Below, piece by piece: positions 44,627-53,935 of a DNA stretch of 64,000 nt (its first letter is position 1; the number at the start of each line of letters is the position of its first letter). Made by a program: the position numbers and the translations under genes. Where the stretch lies: the NCBI GenBank assembly GCA_032595675.1, contig JAVQMD010000003.1, forward strand, positions 186,001 to 250,000, read 5' to 3'. The DNA is from Candidatus Electrothrix rattekaaiensis. Its GTDB lineage: Bacteria > Desulfobacterota > Desulfobulbia > Desulfobulbales > Desulfobulbaceae. The notes under the pieces were generated by a model. It worked only from the letters and a program-made list of their open reading frames with translations, was not told where the DNA came from and searched no databases.

Positions 44627-47600
44627 TCAGCCCTCCTTCCTCCCCACCATCCAGATCAGCTCCCGATTCACCGCTGACACCTCATTGACAACAACCGTAA
44701 AACCTGCCTCTTGCATAAAGGTTGCCATTTTATCAGCAGCACGATAGTAGGCCCGACCGCCTGCAAACCTGATTCGCCCGTCTTCCAGATACCAATTCCA
44801 CGAGAGCTTACCAGAGGGACGGATAACAAAACGGGTTACCAGGATACCATTTTCGCCAAGAGCCGCAAAGCTGTTGCGCAGCACCGCCGCTGCTGTTTCA
44901 TCATCCAGATAATGGAACATATCCAGCAGGAGAACAAGATCAGCCGGGCGTGGAACAGTCGGAAGATCCGGGGCATAACCGCAGACCGCCCGCCCCTGTC
45001 CGGCAAAGGCGATAGTGGCGGAACGTATCCGTTCAGAATCAGGATCAATACCAAAAACCTCGGCCCCGGTACATTGCTCAAGGCACCAGCAGGCTGGAAC
45101 CCCGTAACCGCAGCCGATATCAATGACCGTCCTGATGTCCCCCTGCCCTTGCTGGCCACGGGTGAGCATGTCCGGCAAATCGGCAAACATGGGATCGTAG
45201 CGCAGCTTAAAGCGGGCAAACATTCTCGTGTACGCCTCTAATGCTCTGTAACGATGGCGGACACGGACGTCCACATCCCTGCCCGCGAGATCGCCCTGTT
45301 GATCAGAAAAAAGAAAGCGATCCAGCAAAGGCGGCAAAAGCAGGAAGGTGCCGAGCAGAGAATAGCCGATACCAAGAAAGGAGGTGATACCGATGCTGCG
45401 AAGGACAGCATGATCGGCAAAGCACAGCACGCCGAATCCGATCAGAGTTGAGGCCCCGGCCATGAACACGGCTGTTCGCACCAAGGCATAGGAAGGATGG
45501 GCAATGTCCCGATAGCGTTGATGCGCCCGGACGCAGAAAACCGAATAATCAACCCCCATCCCTAGGATAACAATGGAAAGCATGAGTGCCGGAATATCCA
45601 GTGGATGACCGATAAGGCGCAGGGTGCCCAAGGTGCAGACATAGGCGAAAAAAAGCGGCAGCAGGGTAAGCAGGGTTTGACGCAGATCAAGATAAAAAAG
45701 GGCCAACAGTACGGCCACGCTGACCGCAATAATCACCAGCATCCGAGTAAAGGTGGTAAACAGAATCTCTGACAACCGTTCTGTGAAGTAATTCGCATCA
45801 AAGATACTGGCATCCTGACCGTAGCGTTGCATCAACCTAGGGGCCTGGTAGTTTTCTCCGGGAATCAGGGTAAGGAACTGGAGCAGACCAGCCTGCTCGG
45901 TATCCTTGGTGATTCCGAGCAACTCGTAAAACTTCTCAGGTACCTCAGTATGATCTACGGATTCCGATGCAGGAGCCTGGAGCTGAGTAAAAAAGGCGGA
46001 AAAGGCGGTAGGGGCAAAACCGAGTTCCCCACCGATTTTGTTCAATTCTTCCTGAACCTGTTCCACTCGTTCGTCGGTCCAGAATGTCCGCCAAGATGTT
46101 AAATTCTCCGTTGCCCGTTCTTGCCCCGGAAAGAGCATGGACGGGACAAAGGCCCCACTCAGTACATCATCCCGGACATCCTCCTCCACCTTGGCAAGAA
46201 GCTGATCATTATTGCTTTGCAGCTCTGCAAGGGAGCCTGCGGAGCGCATCAGGATAACCCGCTCATTCATATCTCCCCATACCTGGGTAAACAGGGCATC
46301 AGCCGCCTGGGTCTCAATACTCATGGTATTCATACTGCGTAGATCCACATGAAATTGGGGCTTGGCAAAAAAGGCCAGCCCGCCAAAGAGCAGCAGGGCC
46401 GCAACAGCCCCTGGTTTCCCGGTGCGATACAGATGATCAACCAAACGACGAAGCAGCAGGGGTCGGGTATGTTCCGAAGCTGGCATGGTTGGTAAGATCC
46501 AGGGAAAGACCGTATGGACAAAGAGGTAGGAGAACAAAATACCCAAAGCCGTAAACTGACCGAGCTGAACAAAGATTGGAAAGCCACTCCTGCTGAGAAT
46601 GAGAAAGGCGCAGATCGAGGTAACAACCGCCATCAGGGCAATGGCCCGCACCTCATGGGAAACCTCTTTTCCCTTGGTTGCTTGGCGGCGATCCAAAAAT
46701 AAAAGATAGGCAATACCGTGATCCACCGTAATGGAGATAAGAGCTCCGCCAAAGCCCAGCACCATGATGGAGATGGTGGAATGAAGCAGAGAATAGACAA
46801 ACAGGGCCGCACCAGTTCCGGCAAGGGCCGGGACAAAGGCCAACAGGCCGATCAGGGGGCGGGGAAAGGCAAAATAAAGCAGCAGGGCAATTCCCACAGT
46901 GGCTAGGACTAGGGCTAGGTTCACATCATGACGGATAATCTCCTCATTATCCAAGGCTGCCCGATAGGCCCCCACCGGGGTCAGCTGCATCTCCTCATCA
47001 GGGTATTGCCGGACAAGTTCCTGCTCAGCCTGGGCAAGCAGTTGGGAAAGCTGGCGAGCCGAGGCCGTGTCTGTTCCTGACGACTTGGGCCGGGCCGTGA
47101 CCAGAAGATGATGCTCATCCTTGGAAAGCAGGCTCCCCTGATAGAAACGGGAGTTGAGCGAAGGCGCAAGCGGGGCCATACGGGCCAGGACAAGATCCTT
47201 GAGACCGAGAGGGTCCATACCCATGAATTCTGCTTGGCCGATCCCTTCCATGCCACTGAGATCCTGGTACAGCTTGCGAAGACGTTGGGCGATCTGATCC
47301 GGCTCCAGGAGCGGAGCGACCTTACTCTCCAGCTCTTCCTCAGTAAAAAGCCAAGGCAGATTACGGGCCGTATGCAGAGCCAGCTCTGGAATCAAAGAAC
47401 CTAGGGAATCGGTGCCAACCTGGGCGAACAGGCCGCTCTTTTCCAGCTTGTCTTCCAGATCTCTGCCGATTTCCACCAAACGATCAGGATCAGCCTTGGC
47501 GAGCATGAGATCCACAGCGATCTGATCGTGGATAGGATGCTGCTCAAAGATATGAAGCCCGTCAGCAATAATTTTCTCTTGCAAGGGCAGAGAGCGAACC

Positions 47601-47692
47601 ACGTCCGTATCAATATGCACACGCAACAGCCCCAGAGCAGTCAACGCGGCAATCACGCAGGAAACAACAACAAGATTTCTATAATTGATCAT
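44627..47692 (-). CDS. MMPL/RND exporter fused to a SAM methyltransferase
   Basis: A 1021-residue protein. The first ~800 residues are an MMPL-type RND transporter with two sets of TM helices around large periplasmic loops (TM clusters at ~residues 255-430 and ~640-800). GFGGALISITVDHGIAYLLF and VILGMGVDYSVFCVRAHQRY are the RND TM4/TM10 motifs with the Asp pair. The C-terminal ~200 residues are a class I methyltransferase: VIDIGCGYGVPACWCLEQ, then VFGIDPDSERI, then LVLLLDMFHYLDD. Similar fusions occur in lipid- or aryl-polyene-type clusters. It overlaps the GT25 gene by 4 bp (ATGA). Confidence 0.9.
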   Translation of the reverse strand: MINYRNLVVVSCVIAALTALGLLRVHIDTDVVRSLPLQEKIIADGLHIFEQHPIHDQIAVDLMLAKADPDRLVEIGRDLEDKLEKSGLFAQVGTDSLGSLIPELALHTARNLPWLFTEEELESKVAPLLEPDQIAQRLRKLYQDLSGMEGIGQAEFMGMDPLGLKDLVLARMAPLAPSLNSRFYQGSLLSKDEHHLLVTARPKSSGTDTASARQLSQLLAQAEQELVRQYPDEEMQLTPVGAYRAALDNEEIIRHDVNLALVLATVGIALLLYFAFPRPLIGLLAFVPALAGTGAALFVYSLLHSTISIMVLGFGGALISITVDHGIAYLLFLDRRQATKGKEVSHEVRAIALMAVVTSICAFLILSRSGFPIFVQLGQFTALGILFSYLFVHTVFPWILPTMPASEHTRPLLLRRLVDHLYRTGKPGAVAALLLFGGLAFFAKPQFHVDLRSMNTMSIETQAADALFTQVWGDMNERVILMRSAGSLAELQSNNDQLLAKVEEDVRDDVLSGAFVPSMLFPGQERATENLTSWRTFWTDERVEQVQEELNKIGGELGFAPTAFSAFFTQLQAPASESVDHTEVPEKFYELLGITKDTEQAGLLQFLTLIPGENYQAPRLMQRYGQDASIFDANYFTERLSEILFTTFTRMLVIIAVSVAVLLALFYLDLRQTLLTLLPLFFAYVCTLGTLRLIGHPLDIPALMLSIVILGMGVDYSVFCVRAHQRYRDIAHPSYALVRTAVFMAGASTLIGFGVLCFADHAVLRSIGITSFLGIGYSLLGTFLLLPPLLDRFLFSDQQGDLAGRDVDVRVRHRYRALEAYTRMFARFKLRYDPMFADLPDMLTRGQQGQGDIRTVIDIGCGYGVPACWCLEQCTGAEVFGIDPDSERIRSATIAFAGQGRAVCGYAPDLPTVPRPADLVLLLDMFHYLDDETAAAVLRNSFAALGENGILVTRFVIRPSGKLSWNWYLEDGRIRFAGGRAYYRAADKMATFMQEAGFTVVVNEVSAVNRELIWMVGRKEG

Positions 47693-48504
47693 TTTGAGAA
47701 AGAGTAAAGAAGCAGGGCGAGCAGGAGCAGGGTGAGTGCATGGGAGAGCAAGAGCGGCACCTTATGATTTTGGTACAGCTCGTTCATCTTCTGGATAAAG
47801 GGCAGACCTCCGAAAAGCCGCCGGGCCTGATCAATACGCAGGGTCTCATTATCTGTCCCTTCCAGGCCCTGAAAGGAGCAGAGCGGATAGAGGGCATAAA
47901 AATGTTCCCTATACTGCGCACGGTTATATTGCTGCAAGAGCATATCATAGGGAACATCCCGCCATTCCTCCTGAACCAGCTGCTCAGCAAAAGATTGATG
48001 CACGGCATAGGCGTGGGAAAGACAGCGGTAGCGGATCTGGACCAGATGCCTCTCCTTGGTTCTCCTGCTCCCGTTGGTGATACAGCCGAGGAACAGGGCC
48101 TTCCAGTCGGCCTCCTTTTCCAGAGAAATACAGGCTTCGCGCAAGGTGCGGGGATCAAAACGCTGAAAAAAAACATCGTCCTCAAAAATGAGGATATTGG
48201 TCGCGTTTCCCCGAAGTCCTTTGCGCAGGCAGAGCAGATGAGACTCAAAGATCCCCTTTTCCGGGGACAAAGGATGCTTTTCCACCAGGACGAACTCGAC
48301 CCGGTCCAGCAGGCCGACCGCAGCAAATTCCTGCCGGGCTGCGGCTCTCCTATCCTCCCGCTCACACAGGGAGATGCAGTAAATCCTGTCAAAAAAGGCC
48401 CAGCAATCGAATTGGACAAATTGGACAGCGTGTTTCACCGCCTCAGGACGGTTCTCTGTTGAATACCGGGCTGTTTTTATGTATTTTATAAGAAAGAAAA
48501 GCAA
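47689..48504 (-). CDS. Glycosyltransferase family 25 protein
   Basis: A 271-residue protein. DRIYCISLCEREDRRAAARQ, then HLLCLRKGLRGNATNILIFEDDVFF (the EDD metal site) and FLGCITNGSRRTKERHLVQI, match the GT25 (LPS beta-1,4-galactosyltransferase-like) family. A hydrophobic C-terminus (LLLSHALTLLLLALLLYSF) may anchor it at the inner membrane. It is coupled to the MMPL-methyltransferase gene, so it may glycosylate whatever lipid that protein exports. Confidence 0.85.
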   Translation of the reverse strand: MLFFLIKYIKTARYSTENRPEAVKHAVQFVQFDCWAFFDRIYCISLCEREDRRAAARQEFAAVGLLDRVEFVLVEKHPLSPEKGIFESHLLCLRKGLRGNATNILIFEDDVFFQRFDPRTLREACISLEKEADWKALFLGCITNGSRRTKERHLVQIRYRCLSHAYAVHQSFAEQLVQEEWRDVPYDMLLQQYNRAQYREHFYALYPLCSFQGLEGTDNETLRIDQARRLFGGLPFIQKMNELYQNHKVPLLLSHALTLLLLALLLYSFSK

Positions 48505-48536
48505 GTGACGACTTAACAGTATAATACGAGAAGAGA

Positions 48537-49595
48537 TTATTCAATATTCCTTACCAGCTCCTCAATATTGGGAACTTGCTTATCCAATTGCGACTGGTTC
48601 ACGGTTATTTTTTTACCGGCCACTTCTTTTTGACCCGCTGTCAATTTTGAAATGGGAATTCCCAAAGCTCCTGAAACCACAGATGCCGTATTGGCATCAT
48701 TTACTTCATATTGAAACATCTGCTGAAATGAACGCTTTCCTGAAGGCCTGGATACACTTTCGGGGTGAAGGCAAAAAGAGGCCGGGTTGGACAACCATAC
48801 ATCCCATATTTCCTCCCCGATCTCATGAACAATTGTTTTAAATGCAGATGCAGACGAACTGTTCATCTGGGTTAATCGATTACCGATATACATATATATC
48901 TGCGGCAAGGACATTCTATGGCGTTGTGAATTAAGAAAAAATTCAGATTGCAGCTCACCTTTACGTCTTCTTGCGCCATAGATGAGAGAAAGCACTGCTC
49001 TGACCGCCCGTTGTGAAGAACCGTCTGCTGAAAAGGGAACAAGCAGTCGTTCAGATGCTGTCAACGCCAACTCGGTATAGATGCTGAAACTCGGGTTGCA
49101 ATCAATAAAAATACAAGTATCTTCCTGATTCCATGCTCTTTCGACATCAGTGATCAAATCTCTGACCCAGAGATGGACAATCCGCCATGCGTCCTGCGGG
49201 CCGGGATTGGTTGCACCGTAAACCCGTGATGATTGCAGTTCCAACAATTCGTCTCCGACAACCAGATAGAGATTATCTGTGATGGTAGAATTTAATTCGG
49301 AAACATGAGTAAGGTAATCAGCTCCTGAGTTAGGAGAGACATAGGGGCTCAAAATTCTATCGTCAATATATCCGGCGATCGTTTTCCTCGACGTATCAGC
49401 ATGTATTCGGTTCAAGCGTCTTTCACCGTCAAACATGCCTCCTAACAGCATCGACGAGGCATTGGCCTGCGGACAGAGGTCAATAACCAGGACTTTTTTT
49501 TCTATATTCTGACGGGCGTACTCGGATGCGAGCTGAAATGTAAGATAGCTTTTTCCGACCCCGCCTTTATTATTCCAAATAGCATATATTGCCAT
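48537..49595 (-). CDS. ParA-family ATPase
   Basis: A 352-residue protein with deviant Walker A WNNKGGVGKSYLTFQLA at the N-terminus, LVIDLCPQANAS (Walker A' region) and TCIFIDCNPSFSI (Walker B). It is longer than chromosomal Soj/ParA and has no ParB partner nearby; the C-terminal ~120 residues are variable. A strong ribosome site (GGAGGA) precedes the ATG. It may position a protein complex or be a plasmid relic. It is an orphan gene between unrelated genes. Confidence 0.85.
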   Translation of the reverse strand: MAIYAIWNNKGGVGKSYLTFQLASEYARQNIEKKVLVIDLCPQANASSMLLGGMFDGERRLNRIHADTSRKTIAGYIDDRILSPYVSPNSGADYLTHVSELNSTITDNLYLVVGDELLELQSSRVYGATNPGPQDAWRIVHLWVRDLITDVERAWNQEDTCIFIDCNPSFSIYTELALTASERLLVPFSADGSSQRAVRAVLSLIYGARRRKGELQSEFFLNSQRHRMSLPQIYMYIGNRLTQMNSSSASAFKTIVHEIGEEIWDVWLSNPASFCLHPESVSRPSGKRSFQQMFQYEVNDANTASVVSGALGIPISKLTAGQKEVAGKKITVNQSQLDKQVPNIEELVRNIE

Positions 49596-49687
49596 GTTTT
49601 TCTCCTCCGTATTAATGAATCACCTCTTCGAAGCATCTTCCGGTAAAGAATACACGAATTTTATCTATTACTGTTACTATTTTTAAT

Positions 49688-50053
49688 ATGACGCAAATGA
49701 TCAGACAGGGAATCAAAAAAATCGGTGCAACCGAGTATGTACGCTCCGCCATTGCGGAACAGGCCGACCTGTCCGCCTTTAAGGAAAAACCCACGCCGAC
49801 AATCCTTGCCGGTGTCTTTGCCATCACCTTCAGCTTTGTTCTGGGCTGGCCCGCTGTGGCCCTGTGCGGCCTGCTCTCCGTCAGAATGCACAACCCGTGG
49901 ATCGCTGCGATAGGTGGCCCACTGGTCTACGGACTTTCCCATCTCGTCTTTATGCTCGGCATGTATCTTTCCGGTGGGACCTATTCCCTGATCTTTCTCC
50001 GCTGGTTCACCAGGGTTTCTATGGAACGTCTGCTGAACTGGGCAGAGAAATAA
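49688..50053 (+). CDS. Hypothetical two-TM protein
   Basis: A 121-residue protein with two hydrophobic helices (ILAGVFAITFSFVLGWPAVA and IAAIGGPLVYGLSHLVFMLG) and a Tyr/Trp-rich C-terminus (YSLIFLRWFTRVSMERLLNW). I do not recognise a family. Its end overlaps the leftward methyltransferase gene by 35 bp, so the two are convergent. ATG at 49697 is an alternative start. Confidence 0.62.
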   Translation: MTQMIRQGIKKIGATEYVRSAIAEQADLSAFKEKPTPTILAGVFAITFSFVLGWPAVALCGLLSVRMHNPWIAAIGGPLVYGLSHLVFMLGMYLSGGTYSLIFLRWFTRVSMERLLNWAEK

Positions 50054-50873
50054 GGCACAGATCTCTCCGCTCTCCCAGATTGGCCTCCACCTCAAGACGC
50101 ATCATCTCGACATGCACATGCCCCTTGCTGTCCACGGGATGTTCTGCAAGATACCTGTCAACAAGCTCCGTGATAAAGGCCTCTCTGCGCTCAACCGGAA
50201 CTCGTTCCGTATAGGGCAACCAAGTGGTGCGCAGCCAGCCCTCCAATCCGGCCCGATCTGGATACGACATGTCCTTGGCAATGAGCTCAACCCGGACAGG
50301 ATGTAGCCCTATCTCCTTGAGCCAAGCTCTATACAGGACAGGTTCATGGAAGCCGTAAGGAAAGGTGAAGTCTGTAAAATACTGCTGCCATTCTTCCGCG
50401 ACAATGAGCTCGTCAAGGACGGCAAGGATCAAGGCCGCATTGCCTTTCCCGGCCATCTGCAAGAGAATACGCCCCTCCAGCTTTAAGGCCCTACTGATGC
50501 CGATCAGCACTGGGCGATGATCTTGCAGCCAATGCAGGGCGGCATTGGAAAAAATAACGTCAAACTCTGCCTCATAGGCCAGTTCTCTGGCGTCCCGCTG
50601 TTGGAATGAAATATTGGGATACTTTGCCCAAGGAAATTCTTGTCGGGCCAGTGCCAGCATGTCCTCGGAACTGTCCACACCGAGGATCTCACCGTCCGGC
50701 AGGTGTTCGGCAATTTCTGCTGTTATCTTGCCGTCACCGCAGCCGATATCCAACACAGCCTCATAGCCTTGGAGATCCAGTTTACTGATCAGCTCTCTGG
50801 CCCACTCCTGCTGCGCAGAGGAATGCCGGGCATAGTCTTCTGCATTCCAGCTATATTGCTTTTCTTCTGACAT
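50019..50873 (-). CDS. Class I SAM methyltransferase (trans-aconitate methyltransferase-like)
   Basis: A 285-residue protein from the ATG at 50873. WNAEDYARHSSAQQEWAREL, then motif I AVLDIGCGDGKITAEIA, GVDSSEDMLALA, and FDVIFSNAALHWLQDHRPVL (the N-A-A-L-H-W pattern of Tam-type enzymes), then ILLQMAGKGN. Tam methylates trans-aconitate in E. coli, but relatives act on varied small molecules or malonyl-ACP (BioC), so the substrate is open. It overlaps the convergent two-TM gene. Confidence 0.83.
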   Translation of the reverse strand: MSEEKQYSWNAEDYARHSSAQQEWARELISKLDLQGYEAVLDIGCGDGKITAEIAEHLPDGEILGVDSSEDMLALARQEFPWAKYPNISFQQRDARELAYEAEFDVIFSNAALHWLQDHRPVLIGISRALKLEGRILLQMAGKGNAALILAVLDELIVAEEWQQYFTDFTFPYGFHEPVLYRAWLKEIGLHPVRVELIAKDMSYPDRAGLEGWLRTTWLPYTERVPVERREAFITELVDRYLAEHPVDSKGHVHVEMMRLEVEANLGERRDLCLISLPSSADVP

Positions 50874-51328
50874 AGTTTTTTTTCGCACAATGACTCGTTA
50901 TCTCCGGTACAGCTTGGCGGGTTGAATCAGCCGAAGCGGCACAGAAAAACCTATCTCTGCTGTTTTAAAATATCTTTTCTTTGTTAGAAACACCTTTTTG
51001 TCGATCTCGAATGCCTCATTCTAAACCTCGACAGGCTCATTGTAAATTATAAATGGGTTGCGTGCCGTTTCGGGAGCTTTGTTTCAAGCTTGAAACGAGG
51101 TGTGCTCTCGTCCGGCCTGCGATAACTTTTCACCCATAAAAAACACCAAGTGTTTACTTTTTACACAAGTTCTGATTGTATATTAACGAGGGAGAAAGTT
51201 ACGTATCAGGCGAGTGACATTCCTCTGATATCTCTTTGAAAAAACATAGTAACGAAAGGACAGCGCAAAACATTGATAAATAGGCGGGAGCTGCATCTCA
51301 TATTTAAAGAAGCTACGAGGAAATCGCT
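50874..51328. other. Intergenic region with a short 21-bp-period stretch
   Basis: 455 bp between the Tam-like gene and the TAXI gene. It contains the weak repeat at 51006-51110. From 51150 on it is plain AT-rich sequence with the TAXI gene's likely promoter (a GAGGAA ribosome site precedes 51329). No gene is supported. Confidence 0.5.
51006..51110. repeat. Short degenerate 21-bp-period stretch with palindrome
   Basis: Five 21-bp steps. The first two (CTCGAATGCCTCATTCTAAAC and the following one) share about 15 of 21 bases. The last steps carry a perfect 16-bp palindrome, GTTTCAAGCTTGAAAC, at 51081-51096. It is related in period and style to the arrays at 16.1 and 30.5 kb but is less regular. 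Confidence 0.5.
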
Positions 51329-52243
51329 ATGACAACATTTCACCCCTGTAAAGCCACTTCTCTATTTACAGTCATCATGTGCCTATTCACCTTTTCCTCA
51401 GTTCAGTCCGCTGAATTAAGCATAGGAACAGGCGGAAAAAAAGGAACATATTTTCAAATAGGTTCTGATATTTCCACGTTGGCGAGACAACATGGACTTG
51501 AACTAGAAGTACAGGAATCAAAAGGCTCACTGGATAATATCAGCAAAATCCATGAAAATAAATACAAGCATATAGGTATTGTGCAATCAGACATCTTAGA
51601 ATACCTCCAATCGTCCAATGACTATAAGCTACGGGAAAAAGCTAAAAACATACAAATGATTACACCTCTCTACAATGAAGAAGTGCATATCTTAGCCCGC
51701 ACTTCTATAAGAGACCTTTCAGGACTGAACGGCAAAAAGATTTCAATAGGGTCGGAAAAAAGCGGTACAGCAATTACCGCATCTCTTTTATTGAAGAAAT
51801 CAAGAGTTACCCCAAGCGAGATTGTTTACACAAATGCCGAGCAAGCACTGAGCGCACTCCGCTCAAAGAAAATAGATGCGATGATGTATGTTTCTGGATA
51901 TCCAGTCAGCCTTTTTTCACAAATTGTTGCTGCTGATAAATTACACCTCGTCCCAATAATGGGTCGACCGATTGAAGGCTCCTATATCATGTCCTGCATA
52001 CCGGCAGGAACCTACAAGTGGCAGGAGAATATTGTACCGACAATTGCTGTAAAAGCTGTCCTTGCAGGATATGACTATGATGAAAAGCAGCAACACTCAA
52101 GAGACATATGTGAAATCGATAAAATTATACACTCCAACTTTGATTGGCTGAAAAAAAACGGGCACTCGAAATGGAGCAATGTGCGATTGAATGATAGATT
52201 AGCAGGCTGGGAAAAAAATCAATGTATTGATGATGCGCCATGA
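51329..52243 (+). CDS. TAXI-family TRAP transporter solute-binding protein
   Basis: A 304-residue protein with a signal peptide (ends SVQSA). LSIGTGGKKGTYFQIGSDIS is the TAXI N-terminal motif, followed by GIVQSDILEY, LARTSIRDLSGLNGKKISIG and SGTAITASLLLKK. It would bind a small carboxylate such as glutamate in the periplasm. No TRAP membrane subunit (DctQM) is next to it, so it either works with a distant one or acts as a sensor. It ends before a strong terminator. Confidence 0.88.
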   Translation: MTTFHPCKATSLFTVIMCLFTFSSVQSAELSIGTGGKKGTYFQIGSDISTLARQHGLELEVQESKGSLDNISKIHENKYKHIGIVQSDILEYLQSSNDYKLREKAKNIQMITPLYNEEVHILARTSIRDLSGLNGKKISIGSEKSGTAITASLLLKKSRVTPSEIVYTNAEQALSALRSKKIDAMMYVSGYPVSLFSQIVAADKLHLVPIMGRPIEGSYIMSCIPAGTYKWQENIVPTIAVKAVLAGYDYDEKQQHSRDICEIDKIIHSNFDWLKKNGHSKWSNVRLNDRLAGWEKNQCIDDAP

Positions 52244-52298
52244 TAGCCAATTCAGCTTCCCTGTAGTACTCGACAAAAAGCAAAGCCCCCCTCTCTCA

Positions 52299-52333
52299 CC
52301 GGGTTCGTGCTACGCACGTGACCCGGTTTTTTT
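52299..52333 (+). terminator. Intrinsic terminator after the TAXI gene
   Basis: CCGGGT-CGTGC pairs with GCACG-ACCCGG, followed by TTTTTTT. It is nearly the same as the 34551-34586 terminator. An IS66-type element is inserted 12 bp downstream. Confidence 0.9.
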
Positions 52334-52373
52334 CTTTCCCTCATAGTAACTACTCAGCCAGCCGCCAAGCCTC

Positions 52374-53882
52374 TTGACAAAATCAATGGGTGAAGATTAT
52401 TCTGTTGTTATGAATTTCAGTATTCCCGATCATAAAGCAATCCGCAAGGCCTTCGCGGAAGGAGAAGAAGCGGTTGTTACGCTGTTCGACAGCGTAACCG
52501 TACAGGTTGAAGAACTTGCCGCTCAGTTGGAAAAGCAGGCCGGAATGTTGAAGGATTTGCAGGCCCGACTGTCGAAAAACAGCCGCAACAGCGGGAAACC
52601 GCCTTCAAGCGACGGATACAACAAACCGAACAGAACGAACAGCCTGAGAAAACCCGGTCAAAAGCCGAACGGCGGGCAGCCCGGTCATAAGGGGCATACT
52701 CTTGAGCGGTCAGAAACCCCGGATCATACAGCAACGCATAAACCTGACGAATGTACAAACTGCCGGACGTCGCTTGAGGACGTCTCCGCCGTCGGAGAGG
52801 AGGAACGGCAGGTTTATGATATTCCGGCGATTCGAATTGAAGTAACCGCGCACCGGGCGGAAATAAAGATCTGTCCTGGATGCGGAACTGAAAACCGGGG
52901 TGAATTCCCGGAAAGCGTCAAACGGGGCGTTAGATATGGCACAGGGGTAAAGACATGGGCCGCGTATTTCGGGAATCAGCATCATATTCCGCTTGAACGC
53001 ACCGCACAAATTATTGAGGATCTGACCGGGCACGGAATTTCGGAGGGTTCGCTGCTCAAGGCTTCCGAAGAGCTTTCCGAGTGCGTTCGGCCCTCGACCG
53101 AGGCAACTGCGGAGCTTCTCCGTAATGCTGAGGTTCTGAATGCGGACGAAACCGGACTGCGTGTCAAAGGAAAACTTCATTGGCTGCATGTCGCTTCGTC
53201 GGACCTGCTCACTCATTATAACGTGCATGAAAAGCGAGGAAAAGAAGCGATGGATGCAGCTGGCATCCTCAGCGAATTCAAAGGCAAGATGGTGCATGAT
53301 CACTTGAAATCGTACTTCGGATATAAAAAATGCCGTCATGGGCTGTGCAACTCGCACCACCTTCGCGAGCTTGAATTCATAGGCAAACAGTATGAACAGG
53401 CATGGACCGGAGACATGGCCGACCTGCTGCTTGAGATAAAAGAGGCGGTCGAAAAACTGAAGCCGGATCGGGACAGTTTTGGCTCGGAAGAAATCGAAAA
53501 CTTCGAGCGAAGGTACGATGAAATCGTCTGCCGGGGCTTCGCGGACAATCCCTTCACTCCGCCGAAAGAGAAAAAAAGAGGCCGGGTGAAGAAAACCCCG
53601 CCGCTCAACCTTTTAACAAGGCTTCGGGATTACAAAGCGGAGACCCTCGCCTTCATGTACGATTTTCGGGTGCCGTTTGATAACAACGCAGCGGAAAGGG
53701 ATGTGCGCATGATGAAGGTCAAGCAGAAGGTTTCGGGCTGCTTCCGAACTTTTGAAGGTGCGGAACGATTCGCCTGTATCCGGGGATATATCTCCACGGC
53801 CCGTAAGAATTCCCAGAATATTTTTGAGGCGATCAGAGATGCTTTCCTCGGAAATCCTTTTATTCCCGACGCAGCAGCATAA
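52374..53882 (+). CDS. tnpC: IS66-family transposase (TnpC)
   Basis: The 502-residue transposase has an N-terminal zinc-finger region (SLRKPGQKPNGGQPGHKGHT, DECTNCRTSLEDV, KICPGCGTENRG), an N-terminal coiled coil (~25-70), and a DDE-type core (NADETGLRVKGKLHWLHVAS; HDHLKSYFGYKKCRHGLC; the last acidic motif FDNNAAERDVRMMKVKQKVS). The frame is uninterrupted. A later ATG at 52410 is a possible start, but the IS leaves room for 52374. It is functional as far as can be seen. Confidence 0.94.
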   Translation: MTKSMGEDYSVVMNFSIPDHKAIRKAFAEGEEAVVTLFDSVTVQVEELAAQLEKQAGMLKDLQARLSKNSRNSGKPPSSDGYNKPNRTNSLRKPGQKPNGGQPGHKGHTLERSETPDHTATHKPDECTNCRTSLEDVSAVGEEERQVYDIPAIRIEVTAHRAEIKICPGCGTENRGEFPESVKRGVRYGTGVKTWAAYFGNQHHIPLERTAQIIEDLTGHGISEGSLLKASEELSECVRPSTEATAELLRNAEVLNADETGLRVKGKLHWLHVASSDLLTHYNVHEKRGKEAMDAAGILSEFKGKMVHDHLKSYFGYKKCRHGLCNSHHLRELEFIGKQYEQAWTGDMADLLLEIKEAVEKLKPDRDSFGSEEIENFERRYDEIVCRGFADNPFTPPKEKKRGRVKKTPPLNLLTRLRDYKAETLAFMYDFRVPFDNNAAERDVRMMKVKQKVSGCFRTFEGAERFACIRGYISTARKNSQNIFEAIRDAFLGNPFIPDAAA

Positions 53883-53897
53883 AAAGTAAAAAACAGG

Positions 53898-53935
53898 AAA
53901 GGCCGTTTTCATCACTCCTGAAAGCGGCCTTTTTT
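53898..53935 (+). terminator. Terminator inside the IS66-type element
   Basis: AAAGGCCGTTTTC pairs with GAAAGCGGCCTTT (one G-U), followed by TTTT, just after the transposase gene and before the right inverted repeat. Confidence 0.85.
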
